Shown here: positions 17,316-24,779 of the stretch, piece after piece
How positions within the stretch are numbered: the stretch's first letter is position 1
How the letters are laid out: each line of letters opens with the position of its first letter
DNA from: an uncultured Candidatus Binatia bacterium
Lineage (GTDB): Bacteria > Desulfobacterota > Binatia > Bin18
Length of the DNA stretch: 64,000 bases
Reading direction: 5' to 3'
NCBI GenBank assembly: GCA_958296235.1
Contig: OY282457.1
Location: forward strand, 2,785,338-2,849,337
The notes under the pieces: model-generated
The model's input: only the letters and a program-made list of their open reading frames with translations
Database searches by the model: none
What the model was told of the DNA's origin: nothing
Translations under genes and position numbers: made by a program

Positions 17316-18047
17316 ATAGGATAAGCGCAGGCGGCCGGAGACAATCGCTCTGGTCGCCCGGGCGATGCCCTCCGCGTCATCAACCACCATCCAGGGGCCG
17401 GTATGCACAACGCCCTGCAATATTTCTCCTGCGCGGATGAGCTGCGGATACAGCTCATGGGTTGTGCTGAAGGCGCGACCCACCGGCATGGCCTCAAAAA
17501 TACGGGGCGCTAAGACCTGGCAGCCGGTAAACATCAAAGCGGACAGCGGCTCGTTGATCTCTACCTCGCTCGGCTCGCCTCGAATACGCCGGACCGCGCC
17601 CGTCCGGTCTGTTTCAATCAGGCCATACGCAGCCTCATCGGGATTCGGTCTGAGCAGCAGGGTGCCAATGGCTCGGGTCTGCTGGTGGGCGGCCAGGAAA
17701 GCGGTCAGGTCGAAATCAAGGATCGTATCGGCGTTCAAAACCAGAAAGGGTTCACCGTCGAGAAACGGCTGGGCTTTCTTGATCCCCCCGCCAGTGTCCA
17801 GGATCGGGTCTTCCGCAGAATAGGTAATCCGCAGGCCGTAGGCGCTCCCGTCGCCCAATGCGTCTCTGAGCAGATGTCCAAGATGATGGAGGTTCAGCAC
17901 GACCTCTTCAATGCCGTGGGATTTGACAAACAGGAGCGCGTATTCGATCAACGGCCGACCGGCGACCGGCACCAGCGCCTTGGGCAGCGTATCCGTCAGC
18001 GGTCGCATCCGGGAACCGAGGCCGGCCGCGAGAATCATGGCGCGCAT
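17304..18047 (-). CDS. murU: N-acetylmuramate alpha-1-phosphate uridylyltransferase-like nucleotidyltransferase
   Basis: A 247-residue GT-A nucleotidyltransferase. MILAAGLGSRMRPLTDTLPK is the nucleotide-binding loop, followed by ALVPVAGRPLIEYAL, ILDTGGGIKKA and VLNADTILDFD. In the anhydromuropeptide recycling route MurU converts MurNAc-1-phosphate to UDP-MurNAc and acts after the kinase AmgK. An AmgK-like gene is on the same strand, but 5.2 kb upstream across an inserted island. AAGAGGA precedes the ATG. A mannose-1-phosphate guanylyltransferase is the alternative. Confidence 0.85.
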   Translation of the reverse strand: MRAMILAAGLGSRMRPLTDTLPKALVPVAGRPLIEYALLFVKSHGIEEVVLNLHHLGHLLRDALGDGSAYGLRITYSAEDPILDTGGGIKKAQPFLDGEPFLVLNADTILDFDLTAFLAAHQQTRAIGTLLLRPNPDEAAYGLIETDRTGAVRRIRGEPSEVEINEPLSALMFTGCQVLAPRIFEAMPVGRAFSTTHELYPQLIRAGEILQGVVHTGPWMVVDDAEGIARATRAIVSGRLRLSYLRL

Positions 18048-18056
18048 GGAATCCTC

Positions 18057-18084
18057 TTGAGTTTAGAAGAGTGAGTGCTATTCA
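18057..18084 (+). promoter_or_regulatory. Weak candidate promoter for the defence pair
   Basis: TTGAGT (18057-18062), a 16-base spacer and TATTCA (18079-18084) lie in the AT-rich gap before the ATPase gene. It overlaps the murU leader on the other strand, so murU and the ATPase gene share a divergent regulatory gap. The match is modest. Confidence 0.25.
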
Positions 18085-18142
18085 TCTTCTTTACTTTTTT
18101 CATGTAAGGTTATTCATAAAGTGAGAAAAAGAGTAGGGTATC

Positions 18143-19504
18143 GTGCCTTCTTCTGAACAACCTTTGATTTATTATAGTTCTCTCGAATTGGAAAATGTTC
18201 GCTGCTTTGGCGAACGCCAAATTCTGGAACTTACGGACGAGAAAGGTCGGCCGGCTCAGTGGACTTTACTCCTGGGGGACAATGGGGTCGGCAAGACAAC
18301 TCTTTTGCAATGCTTGGCATGGATGAGGCCCGTTCCAGCCGGAGCTCAAAACGATGATGAGCCGAGAGCTATAGAACCAGCCTTAGCTAACGAAGAAAAT
18401 CGAGTGCTCGGTTCTCTATTACGAGCGGGAGACGAAGTGAGTCTTGAGCTTAAGGCTTCTTTAAGTCTCAACCAGAAATTGGGACTGGCCAAAGCTGAAA
18501 AGAGACGGCAAAAGATTACCACGGGAATCAGCATACAGGGCAAAAGGCAGAAATTGGAAGATTTTAAACAGGAGCGAAAGAAGATCCCTCTTCACCTCCA
18601 TTCTCTGGATATGCCTATTTTTGCTTACGGTGCTGATCGCCGTATGGGTAGTTCGAACCTGGAAAAATCTGAACTCTTGGACCCCCTGGCCTCGCTCTTC
18701 TCAGGTTCGACAGAGCTCTACGATGCTGAGGAAAGGCTGCTCCAACTCGACTATCTCGCGGTGAAAAGGGAAGAGCGTCATAAGGATCGTTTGGAACAAG
18801 TCAAACAAATACTTTCCGCCATTCTTCCTGATATCTCAGGTAAGGACGACATAAAAATTCTCGGACCAAAAAGTGGAGTCCCTGATGAAGAAAGTGGTGT
18901 CAAGTTCCATACCCCCTATGGATGGGTGCCTCTCACCGGCCTAAGCCTGGGCTACCAGACAACCCTGGCGTGGGCGGTTGATTTGGCTTGGCGGCTCTAT
19001 GATCGGTTTTCTGAGAGCAGTAATCCTATGGCTGAGCCGGCTATTGTTCTAATAGATGAGATTGACCTTCATCTTCATCCACGCTGGCAGCGCGAAATTA
19101 TAACCAAGCTGACCGAAAACTTTCCGAACACTCAATTTATTGCCACCTCGCATAGCCCCCTGATAGTTCAGGCTGCCACAGGCGCTAACCTTGCAGTCTT
19201 ACAGGAGCAGGACGGCAAAATAATAATTGAGAACCGGCCAAGGTTTAGAGAGAGCTGGAGAGCGGATCAGATTCTTACCAGTGGTCTTTTCGGTGTATCA
19301 TCCGCTCGGAGTCCTCGTATCAAAGCCTTAATGGATGAGCGGAATAAGCTGCTAGACAAGTTGAGGCGAAGCCCGTCCGATGAGGAACGGCTCAGAGAGT
19401 TAGAGGAAAAACTGGACAATCCTCCTACTGCGGAGGGACATAAAGATCCGCACCAGGAGGCAATGAACATTATTCGACAAGCAGCAGCCCTTCTCAAGAA
19501 ATAG
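18143..19504 (+). CDS. ptuA: Septu-like PtuA ATPase (ABC/SMC-type AAA)
   Basis: A 453-residue ATPase of the SMC/OLD-like ABC group. Walker A is GDNGVGKT (45-52), the ABC signature LSLGYQ begins at 267, Walker B is IVLIDEID (301-308) followed by LHLHPRWQ, then the switch histidine in ATSHSPLIVQA. The C-terminal 90 residues are a charged helical tail. The start is a GTG at 18143 with AGGG upstream. With the HNH gene 14 bases downstream this matches the two-gene Septu (PtuA-PtuB) antiphage arrangement. No TOPRIM domain is present. The codons are more A/T-ending than in neighbouring genes. Confidence 0.8.
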   Translation: MPSSEQPLIYYSSLELENVRCFGERQILELTDEKGRPAQWTLLLGDNGVGKTTLLQCLAWMRPVPAGAQNDDEPRAIEPALANEENRVLGSLLRAGDEVSLELKASLSLNQKLGLAKAEKRRQKITTGISIQGKRQKLEDFKQERKKIPLHLHSLDMPIFAYGADRRMGSSNLEKSELLDPLASLFSGSTELYDAEERLLQLDYLAVKREERHKDRLEQVKQILSAILPDISGKDDIKILGPKSGVPDEESGVKFHTPYGWVPLTGLSLGYQTTLAWAVDLAWRLYDRFSESSNPMAEPAIVLIDEIDLHLHPRWQREIITKLTENFPNTQFIATSHSPLIVQAATGANLAVLQEQDGKIIIENRPRFRESWRADQILTSGLFGVSSARSPRIKALMDERNKLLDKLRRSPSDEERLRELEEKLDNPPTAEGHKDPHQEAMNIIRQAAALLKK

Positions 19505-19518
19505 AACCTCTGTCAGCG

Positions 19519-20247
19519 ATGATTAAAATTGAGAAGCCCTCCAAGCCACCAAAGATTCTTATAGGGAAAGGTGCGAAAGAGAACGAAGAGAATTGCGCTA
19601 CTTATGATTCTGGGCAGAGAAAATTCGAGTTTCAGAAAAAAATATATGGGGCACAGAGTGTGAAGAATACGTTACTACACGCTCAGCATGGAAAATGCTG
19701 TTACTGTGAATCCAGAGTCCGCGCGACTTCTTACGGTGATGTTGAGCACTATCGACCAAAAGGAGCCGTGAAACAGGTTAAAAACCATCCTGGATATTAC
19801 TGGCTTGCTTACGATTGGAATAACTTGCTTTTCAGTTGTGAAGCCTGTAACCGGAGCCACAAGGGGACCCTGTTTCCCCTCAAGAATCCCGGTGCCCGCG
19901 CCCGCAGCCATCACGATGACATTGATGACGAACAACCTCTCTTTGTTAATCCGGGGGTTGAAGATCCTCGAAAGCATATCCGTTTTCAAGGAGAGAGTCC
20001 CGTTCCTCGTACAAAAGTCGGTAGAAAGACTATCGAAGGAATAGGATTGAGGAGGGAAGACTTAGAAGATAGACGTAGAGAACGGCTGCAAGTATTGAGA
20101 GCTTTGCAGGATATTATTGAGATAGGGAAAGATTCTACGGACTCTAAAGTAAAGGAAAAGGTGCGGGAAGCGCAGGAACATCTTGCTGCTTCTATCCGTC
20201 CGAACGCGGAATACAGCTCTATGGTCCAAGACTTTCTTGGTACTTAA
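19519..20247 (+). CDS. ptuB: Septu-like PtuB HNH endonuclease (TIGR02646-like)
   Basis: A 242-residue HNH nuclease expected to cut nucleic acid when released or activated by the ATPase. The zinc-finger HNH module reads HGKCCYCESRV (Cys60, Cys63), GDVEHYRPKG (His77), LLFSCEACNRSHKGTLFP (Cys107, Cys110, His114). The DVEHYRPK and NLLFSC signatures are those of the PtuB/retron-associated HNH family. It is co-directional with the ATPase. No reverse transcriptase is nearby, so this is Septu rather than a retron. Its 3' end converges on the RiPP cluster with a 12-base gap. Confidence 0.82.
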   Translation: MIKIEKPSKPPKILIGKGAKENEENCATYDSGQRKFEFQKKIYGAQSVKNTLLHAQHGKCCYCESRVRATSYGDVEHYRPKGAVKQVKNHPGYYWLAYDWNNLLFSCEACNRSHKGTLFPLKNPGARARSHHDDIDDEQPLFVNPGVEDPRKHIRFQGESPVPRTKVGRKTIEGIGLRREDLEDRRRERLQVLRALQDIIEIGKDSTDSKVKEKVREAQEHLAASIRPNAEYSSMVQDFLGT

Positions 20248-20259
20248 ATCGTAAATACC

Positions 20260-21126
20260 TTAGAGAAGCCTTTGTACAAGACAGGTCCCTAGTTCTGTCA
20301 AAGCTGGACAGTCAGCGAATGGCTCAATGCGCCGGACCTGTTGGGCGACTTCGGTACGCCGATTACGCATATAATACACGCTCTCCGAAGACCAGATTGA
20401 CAGAGTTAATAGCTGTCCGAGAAACTGATCAATCACTCGAAAAACATAGAGAGCGTGCAAGATGCCTTGGGGAGATCGAAGCTCTCCTTTCCAAGGAGAA
20501 AAATAAGTGTCATTAGACGGACGAATCAGGGGCAGAGCCTGTTCGAGAAGTGTGAGCTGGAGATGCATTGCTTCATGCACGATAGACTCGGCAATACGTA
20601 GCTCACAGTTTTCCCTTTGTTGCTGTGGGACTGAGACAAATATGGAAAAGGGGACGTATGGGTCGCTATGGCTCACATCATAGTCATCGTCTTCGGGCTT
20701 GAGAATATGACAAACTCTAACTAACGAGTTCACTGTTTCCTGTAACGTTGGCACATGGGCTAGAATGTGTATTGCATCTTGTAAGCAATCGAAGATGGTG
20801 GACGCGGCCAACTCCGCCCCCGAATAAAAAGTGAGTCCCATTCCCTCATAGTTGCGCCGCTCGTTTTCTGAGAGAAGTTCGACCAGCAGAGCTGATGCGG
20901 CATTTCCGTTGCCGGGGCTCACTAACAAGCTACCTACAATATGACGGGGTGCTTCTGCTCTGCCGACGCGGACGCGACCCGTTCCATAATCATTTCTTGT
21001 TATGGCCGTCTGTCGATACAGCGTTCGCCACCGTTGTGCTGTAAGGGGAGAAGCTAAACCGGGGAACCACAGCGGAGTATATTGGTTCTTCAAGACCGCT
21101 CTGATGTTCTGAAGAAGATTAGCCAT
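20260..21126 (-). CDS. aKG-HExxH-type peptide beta-hydroxylase
   Basis: A 288-residue protein of the HExxH-motif RiPP-modifying family, in which an HExxH motif supports 2-oxoglutarate-dependent beta-hydroxylation rather than proteolysis. The motif is His184-Glu185-Ala-Met-His188 in ESIVHEAMHLQL, followed by the family pattern YFSPWKGELRSPQGILHALY. It is last in the RiPP operon; its ATG (21126, or 21132) lies inside the end of the 2OG oxygenase gene, overlapping by 8 bases or more, so it is translationally coupled. Expected substrate: the cross-linked precursor peptide, possibly at Asn or Arg beta carbons. Confidence 0.82.
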   Translation of the reverse strand: MANLLQNIRAVLKNQYTPLWFPGLASPLTAQRWRTLYRQTAITRNDYGTGRVRVGRAEAPRHIVGSLLVSPGNGNAASALLVELLSENERRNYEGMGLTFYSGAELAASTIFDCLQDAIHILAHVPTLQETVNSLVRVCHILKPEDDDYDVSHSDPYVPFSIFVSVPQQQRENCELRIAESIVHEAMHLQLTLLEQALPLIRPSNDTYFSPWKGELRSPQGILHALYVFRVIDQFLGQLLTLSIWSSESVYYMRNRRTEVAQQVRRIEPFADCPALTELGTCLVQRLL

Positions 21127-21712
21127 CTCCATGCCTCTCGAAAAATGAATAGACAAGCGTAAAACGCTCGCCAGCATGAATAGTCGAGACAGCGTGATAC
21201 GAGTTTTGTGTAATAGCGAATCCGACAGCACTATTGTGTCGAGGACGAAAAATCTTGTGGAGGTCGGCAGGATCATCGCTCCGAAAGAAGAGCAGAAGCC
21301 CGCCGTTTTCATCCTGCCAACCCTTGTTGAATTGTATGAGCAGGCGATGAGTCTCGGCACCAGGAATAAAATCATTGTGAAGTCGGATACGTTGTCCAGG
21401 AATAAGCTTATGCGCGGTGATATCCGGGTGATCTTTCAGATCTACCTCAAAGACCTCCTCAAGGCGCTTTTTGATGGATGTCAGAAAGAAAGGAGAACGT
21501 AAAAAATTGAGACCCCGAGGCAATTGAACATCCCACAGGCTGAATTCAAATTGTTCATAGAAGGCGGTTTTGACCAATTGCCATGGAACATCAGTTTCCA
21601 GCCAGGCTAGGACCGTCTGACTAATATCTGACCGAAGAGCTTCAGGAGAAACGAAATACGGGAACGGCTTGGAAGACACTTCAGCCGCGGTGAGCCTCAG
21701 TGGTGTATTCAT
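21119..21712 (-). CDS. yhhC: 2OG-Fe(II) oxygenase of cyclophane RiPP cluster (YhhC-like)
   Basis: A 197-residue cupin-fold 2-oxoglutarate/Fe(II) oxygenase. Metal ligands are His112 and Asp114 (RLHNDFIPGAE) and His173 (NSYHAVSTI), with Arg183 (GERFTLVYSF) for 2OG. The ENGGLLLFF strand is typical. It resembles the oxygenase named YhhC in Yhh-type cyclophane peptide clusters (the name is unrelated to E. coli yhhA). Its ATG overlaps the radical SAM stop (ATGA, 21709-21712). It should hydroxylate the precursor after ring formation. Confidence 0.83.
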   Translation of the reverse strand: MNTPLRLTAAEVSSKPFPYFVSPEALRSDISQTVLAWLETDVPWQLVKTAFYEQFEFSLWDVQLPRGLNFLRSPFFLTSIKKRLEEVFEVDLKDHPDITAHKLIPGQRIRLHNDFIPGAETHRLLIQFNKGWQDENGGLLLFFRSDDPADLHKIFRPRHNSAVGFAITQNSYHAVSTIHAGERFTLVYSFFERHGDG

Positions 21713-22869
21713 GCCCCGTGTGAAACGAGAAGGGCTGCTATACGGTCGCGTATATTCTCGATCAGAAAGAGTTGATCGGCGCAGTATACTGATGGGTTGT
21801 GATACCCGCTATCCTCACGCCACCTATGAATGGGCATCCCACCCCCGCAGATACTCAACTCTGGACAAGACAGGCAAGCGGAAGCTGTGGGATGTTGGAG
21901 CGTATAGTACCTAGAAAACTCGGATGAATTAGCGACTTCAGGAAGGGCGTGAGTGAGGATGGACCATTGCTGAGTAAAACGGTCCGCCCCATTGAACGCG
22001 CTTTTTAGTGTATCGTTTTTTGTCACAGAACCATCAGTATCGATAACGATAATTCCATAATTGCTCGTCCCCATTCCTTCTTTTGTTCCATAGCCACCTA
22101 AGACGAGTTTGATCATATCATCGAGCAGGCGAATCCGAAGTGGTTTCGGGTCAGCGAGATAGATATCCAAAAGAACGGTGAGCCATTGTCCATATTCAGT
22201 GGACTGAAAAGACGCCTTGCCATAGGGAAACTGCGAGTGGTTGCCGTCGCGATAAAGAAGCTCAAGGCTTGGGGCGTTGAGTGTCTTGAAAAAATTATAG
22301 ACTTTATAGGGGTCCGACTCTGGATCAATCACGGCCAATAGACCAGTATAAAGAAAGTCAGAGTCCCGATGATTCTGGAGCTTTTCGATACCTTTGAGAA
22401 TTTTTTCATGAGTCCCTTTGCCAGCGTGATCTATTCGATAGCGGTCGTTAACATCCGGTGGTCCGTCAATACTGACTCCTAAGCTGGTGCGATACTCTGA
22501 GCAAAGGTCAAGAATCTCTTCAGTAATAAGTATGCCGTTGGTTTGCAGGCTAAAGGGATAATCACTGGGCAGGGCTCTACGGAGTGCAGCAAGGAGGATT
22601 GCAAGTTTCTTAGGGCCAAGCAGTAACGGCTCACCACCGTGGAAGACGACTGCAAAGCGGCGTTGTTGCGCACGAGACAAATCTCCCAGGACCTTGGCTA
22701 GCGCTGTAGTCGTTGTATCAGAGATATGTTTGGGCATGGTAGCCCAACGCGTATCTCCCATACTATAGACATAGCAGTATCGACAGTTGATATTGCAACG
22801 GCTAGCAACTTTTACGAGAACCGTATCAATTGCTAGCACAACGTGGCCCTCGGAGCCCTTCTTGCTCAA
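21709..22869 (-). CDS. yhhB: Radical SAM/SPASM cyclophane-forming peptide maturase (YhhB-like)
   Basis: A 386-residue radical SAM enzyme. The [4Fe-4S]/SAM site is Cys25, Cys29, Cys32 (SRCNINCRYCYVYSMGD); VVFHGGEPLLLG and GVSIDGPPDVNDRYR follow. The SPASM end has Cys332, Cys335, Cys341 and Cys363 (CLSCPELSICGGG, NPSVYCAD). This pattern is that of the FxsB/XyeB/YhhB group, which join an aromatic ring carbon to a beta carbon two residues later. It starts with TTG at 22869, overlapping the precursor stop as TTGA, so synthesis is tied to the precursor. Iron-sulfur protein of the cytosol. Confidence 0.88.
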   Translation of the reverse strand: MSKKGSEGHVVLAIDTVLVKVASRCNINCRYCYVYSMGDTRWATMPKHISDTTTTALAKVLGDLSRAQQRRFAVVFHGGEPLLLGPKKLAILLAALRRALPSDYPFSLQTNGILITEEILDLCSEYRTSLGVSIDGPPDVNDRYRIDHAGKGTHEKILKGIEKLQNHRDSDFLYTGLLAVIDPESDPYKVYNFFKTLNAPSLELLYRDGNHSQFPYGKASFQSTEYGQWLTVLLDIYLADPKPLRIRLLDDMIKLVLGGYGTKEGMGTSNYGIIVIDTDGSVTKNDTLKSAFNGADRFTQQWSILTHALPEVANSSEFSRYYTLQHPTASACLSCPELSICGGGMPIHRWREDSGYHNPSVYCADQLFLIENIRDRIAALLVSHGA

Positions 22870-23048
22870 CGGCCTCGATTGTGGCGGTTATGTGTCCGAT
22901 TGTAGGCGTGCGTTTCTGGTGCCTCTTCATTACGCACCTCTTCAATCAGTCTGGCGAGCGTGGGACTCGAAATTGTATTTGTGTCTATTTCTGTCATCTC
23001 GGAAATGGCAGATGCCTCTCCCGTCTGCGGAGCGGTATCTTCTTTCAT
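22866..23048 (-). CDS. yhhA: Cyclophane RiPP precursor peptide (YhhA-like)
   Basis: A 60-residue ribosomal peptide. Residues 1-45 look like a leader, acidic with a helical recognition-like segment SSPTLARLIEEVRNEEAPE; the C-terminal core AYNRTHNRHNRGR (48-60) contains three aromatic-Asn-Arg triplets: Tyr49-Asn-Arg51, His53-Asn-Arg55 and His56-Asn-Arg58. By analogy, each should form a three-residue cyclophane linking the Tyr or His ring to the Arg beta carbon. A strong AGGAGGAA precedes the ATG. There is no GG or other protease site and no transporter in the cluster. Confidence 0.82.
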   Translation of the reverse strand: MKEDTAPQTGEASAISEMTEIDTNTISSPTLARLIEEVRNEEAPETHAYNRTHNRHNRGR

Positions 23049-23074
23049 TATAAATTCCTCCTGTATTTAATGGA

Positions 23075-23091
23075 TTCTCTATTATAGAGAA
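23075..23091 (-). promoter_or_regulatory. 17-bp palindrome over the -10 box of the RiPP operon
   Basis: TTCTCTAT-T-ATAGAGAA is a perfect palindrome with 8-base arms. On the minus strand it contains TATAAT (23086-23081), a consensus -10, 33 bases before the precursor ATG. No good -35 stands 16-18 bases upstream. The layout suggests a regulated promoter with a dimeric repressor; no regulator gene is in the cluster. Confidence 0.5.
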
Positions 23092-23286
23092 GTTCCTCAA
23101 TTAATTATGCTACGCGGAGAAGGTAAAAAAGGTATTACTTATCAAAGACTTATATATTATCTCCTGCTATCCATCAGAATGCTGGACTCAAACGAAAAAG
23201 TAAAGTGACTGAAAATTATCAAGAATAACAATCTCTTAGGGAAGAGTCCTATCTTCTGGAATAGAATTTATCTACTGGGCGTCTGT

Positions 23287-24363
23287 TTACTCTGAGAAGT
23301 GCTCTGGAAAATGCTCTGCAAGAATGTCTTGCAGGTGTCGATATTGTGGCAGGCGACCCAATACCCGGCGAATCGTTGCCAGCGTCGGTGGAATATAGCG
23401 CGTATAGCCGCTCTTGCCTTTTTCCAGCTCCAGATAATAGAACCGACCGACAACCTTACAGGCCTTTTGGAGCAGGCACAGATTATACTCGTCCCACACG
23501 TATTCAGACGCTAGCGTGTCCCCGCCACTCTGGTTCCACGCCTCGTGGTAGTAATGGACCAGCGCCTCTTCCAGCTCCGGGGAGACGACTTCCGGTGTAT
23601 CCCGGTCATTGAGCAGCGTGGCGAGATCGTAAGTGGCGGGGGCAAGCAGGGCATCCTGAAAATCAATCACCCGAATGCGCTCCTGCTGCACGAATAAATT
23701 CCAACTGTGATAATCGCGGTGGTTGAGAAAAAAGGTGGCCCGGTCGAGACGGGTGGCGATGTCCTCAAAGATGTCACTCAGGGTATGCGTCTCTGTCGGA
23801 GAGAGGGACCTCTGGCCGCGCTTGTCCAGGCCCCACTCAACAAAGTGCTCAAACTCCCACAAGAAGAGGCGCTTATCAAAGCGTTGCCGAAAGGCAATAC
23901 ACCGCTCGTTTTTCTGACGGGTACCCTCGATTTGGATGAGCAGCAGCTGATCGAGGGCACGCCGATACCAGTGTTCCACCTCGGCGTACGGCAGGTCCCG
24001 GACGGCATCGCGCAAGGGCAGGTCGCCAATGTCTTCCAGGAGGAGAAAACCCTCCTGATAGCCGTCCACGTAGAGCTGTGGGATATGCACCCCCAGCGGC
24101 TCAAGAAAAGCATGCACATTGAGATAGGGCAATTCCTTGAGGGGTTCGTCGAACACGGCGAGCTCGTCTGACGAGAGCGCCAGACCGCTTCCAGCCAGTA
24201 GCATGACCACGGCTGAGGCTGGGCTGTCACCGCTGAGAGACAGGCGGACATAACTCCGGCTTGAGGCGTCCCCGGCTAATGGATCAATCCGCATAATCCG
24301 AGTCTCTCGTCCCCACTTCTCAGCAACGGCAGTGTCAAGCGTAGTGCGCAGTGTCGCATCCAT
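23287..24363 (-). CDS. amgK: AmgK-like amino-sugar anomeric kinase (phosphotransferase family)
   Basis: A 358-residue APH-type kinase. In peptidoglycan recycling AmgK phosphorylates MurNAc/GlcNAc at the anomeric position and feeds MurU. The N-terminal lobe has PLAGDASSRSYVRLSL, the catalytic loop is LNHRDYHSWNLFV and the metal-binding site RVIDFQDALLAPATYDLATL, matching the family. The start at 24363 gives the usual N-terminus; there is no strong ribosome site. It is upstream of murU on the same strand, as expected for an amgK-murU operon, but separated by the 5-kb island. Confidence 0.85.
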   Translation of the reverse strand: MDATLRTTLDTAVAEKWGRETRIMRIDPLAGDASSRSYVRLSLSGDSPASAVVMLLAGSGLALSSDELAVFDEPLKELPYLNVHAFLEPLGVHIPQLYVDGYQEGFLLLEDIGDLPLRDAVRDLPYAEVEHWYRRALDQLLLIQIEGTRQKNERCIAFRQRFDKRLFLWEFEHFVEWGLDKRGQRSLSPTETHTLSDIFEDIATRLDRATFFLNHRDYHSWNLFVQQERIRVIDFQDALLAPATYDLATLLNDRDTPEVVSPELEEALVHYYHEAWNQSGGDTLASEYVWDEYNLCLLQKACKVVGRFYYLELEKGKSGYTRYIPPTLATIRRVLGRLPQYRHLQDILAEHFPEHFSE

Positions 24364-24459
24364 AGCTGACGAGGTAGCAAGCAGGTGAAGACTTGTCAAA
24401 AATGGCGAGGGTCCCAGTTTGAAACTTCCCCCACACCCCCGCTCCCCACGGGAGCGGGC

Positions 24460-24545
24460 CTCTTGTCTTTCCCCTGTCTTTCCCTCTCCCCTGGAGGGAG
24501 AGGGTGGCCCTGAGCCTGTCGAAGGGCCGGGTGAGGGGGCCAACG
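24460..24545. repeat. Palindromic GGGAGAGGG-type repeat (family A)
   Basis: Contains CTCTCCCCTGGAGGGAGAGG and the phrase GGCCCTGAGCCTGTCGAAGG. The same units recur at 24780, 32944, 50938, 51070 and 62015. The 581-base gap 24364-24944 is filled mainly by these repeats; I see no gene in it. Confidence 0.7.
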
Positions 24546-24600
24546 GACCGACCGGGGGCCTGCGACCCCATGCCGATTATACCCTCAGCCCCCCCGTCGC

Positions 24601-24745
24601 GTCATTCCCGGCCCTTCGACTTCGCTCCGCTACGCTCAGGGTGAACGGAGCGGCCGTTCGTGCTGATTTGGTGGCGCTACGCTCAGGGTGAACGGAGCGG
24701 CCGTTCGTGCTGAGCGTAGCCCTGGAAGGGCGAAGTCGAAGCACC
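24601..24745. repeat. Family B repeat with a 38-bp internal direct duplication
   Basis: An inverted-repeat element bounded by TTCGACTTCGC-like ends. A 38-base unit starting GCTACGCTCAGGGTGAACGG occurs at 24629-24666 and again at 24676-24713, a 47-base period. Related copies lie at 49420, 61070 and 63447. Confidence 0.7.
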
Positions 24746-24779
24746 CTCGGCGCGCCCTGCGACCCAATGCACATCTCAC

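Noticed and set aside
18143..20247. Retron-type defence system with ATPase and HNH effectors
   Set aside because: No reverse transcriptase frame and no msr/msd-like inverted repeats near the pair; a Septu assignment fits better.
20260..21375. 371-codon version of the HExxH hydroxylase gene
   Set aside because: The first 83 codons are antisense-like shadow within the 2OG oxygenase gene without family similarity; conserved sequence starts at MANLLQNIRA (21126).
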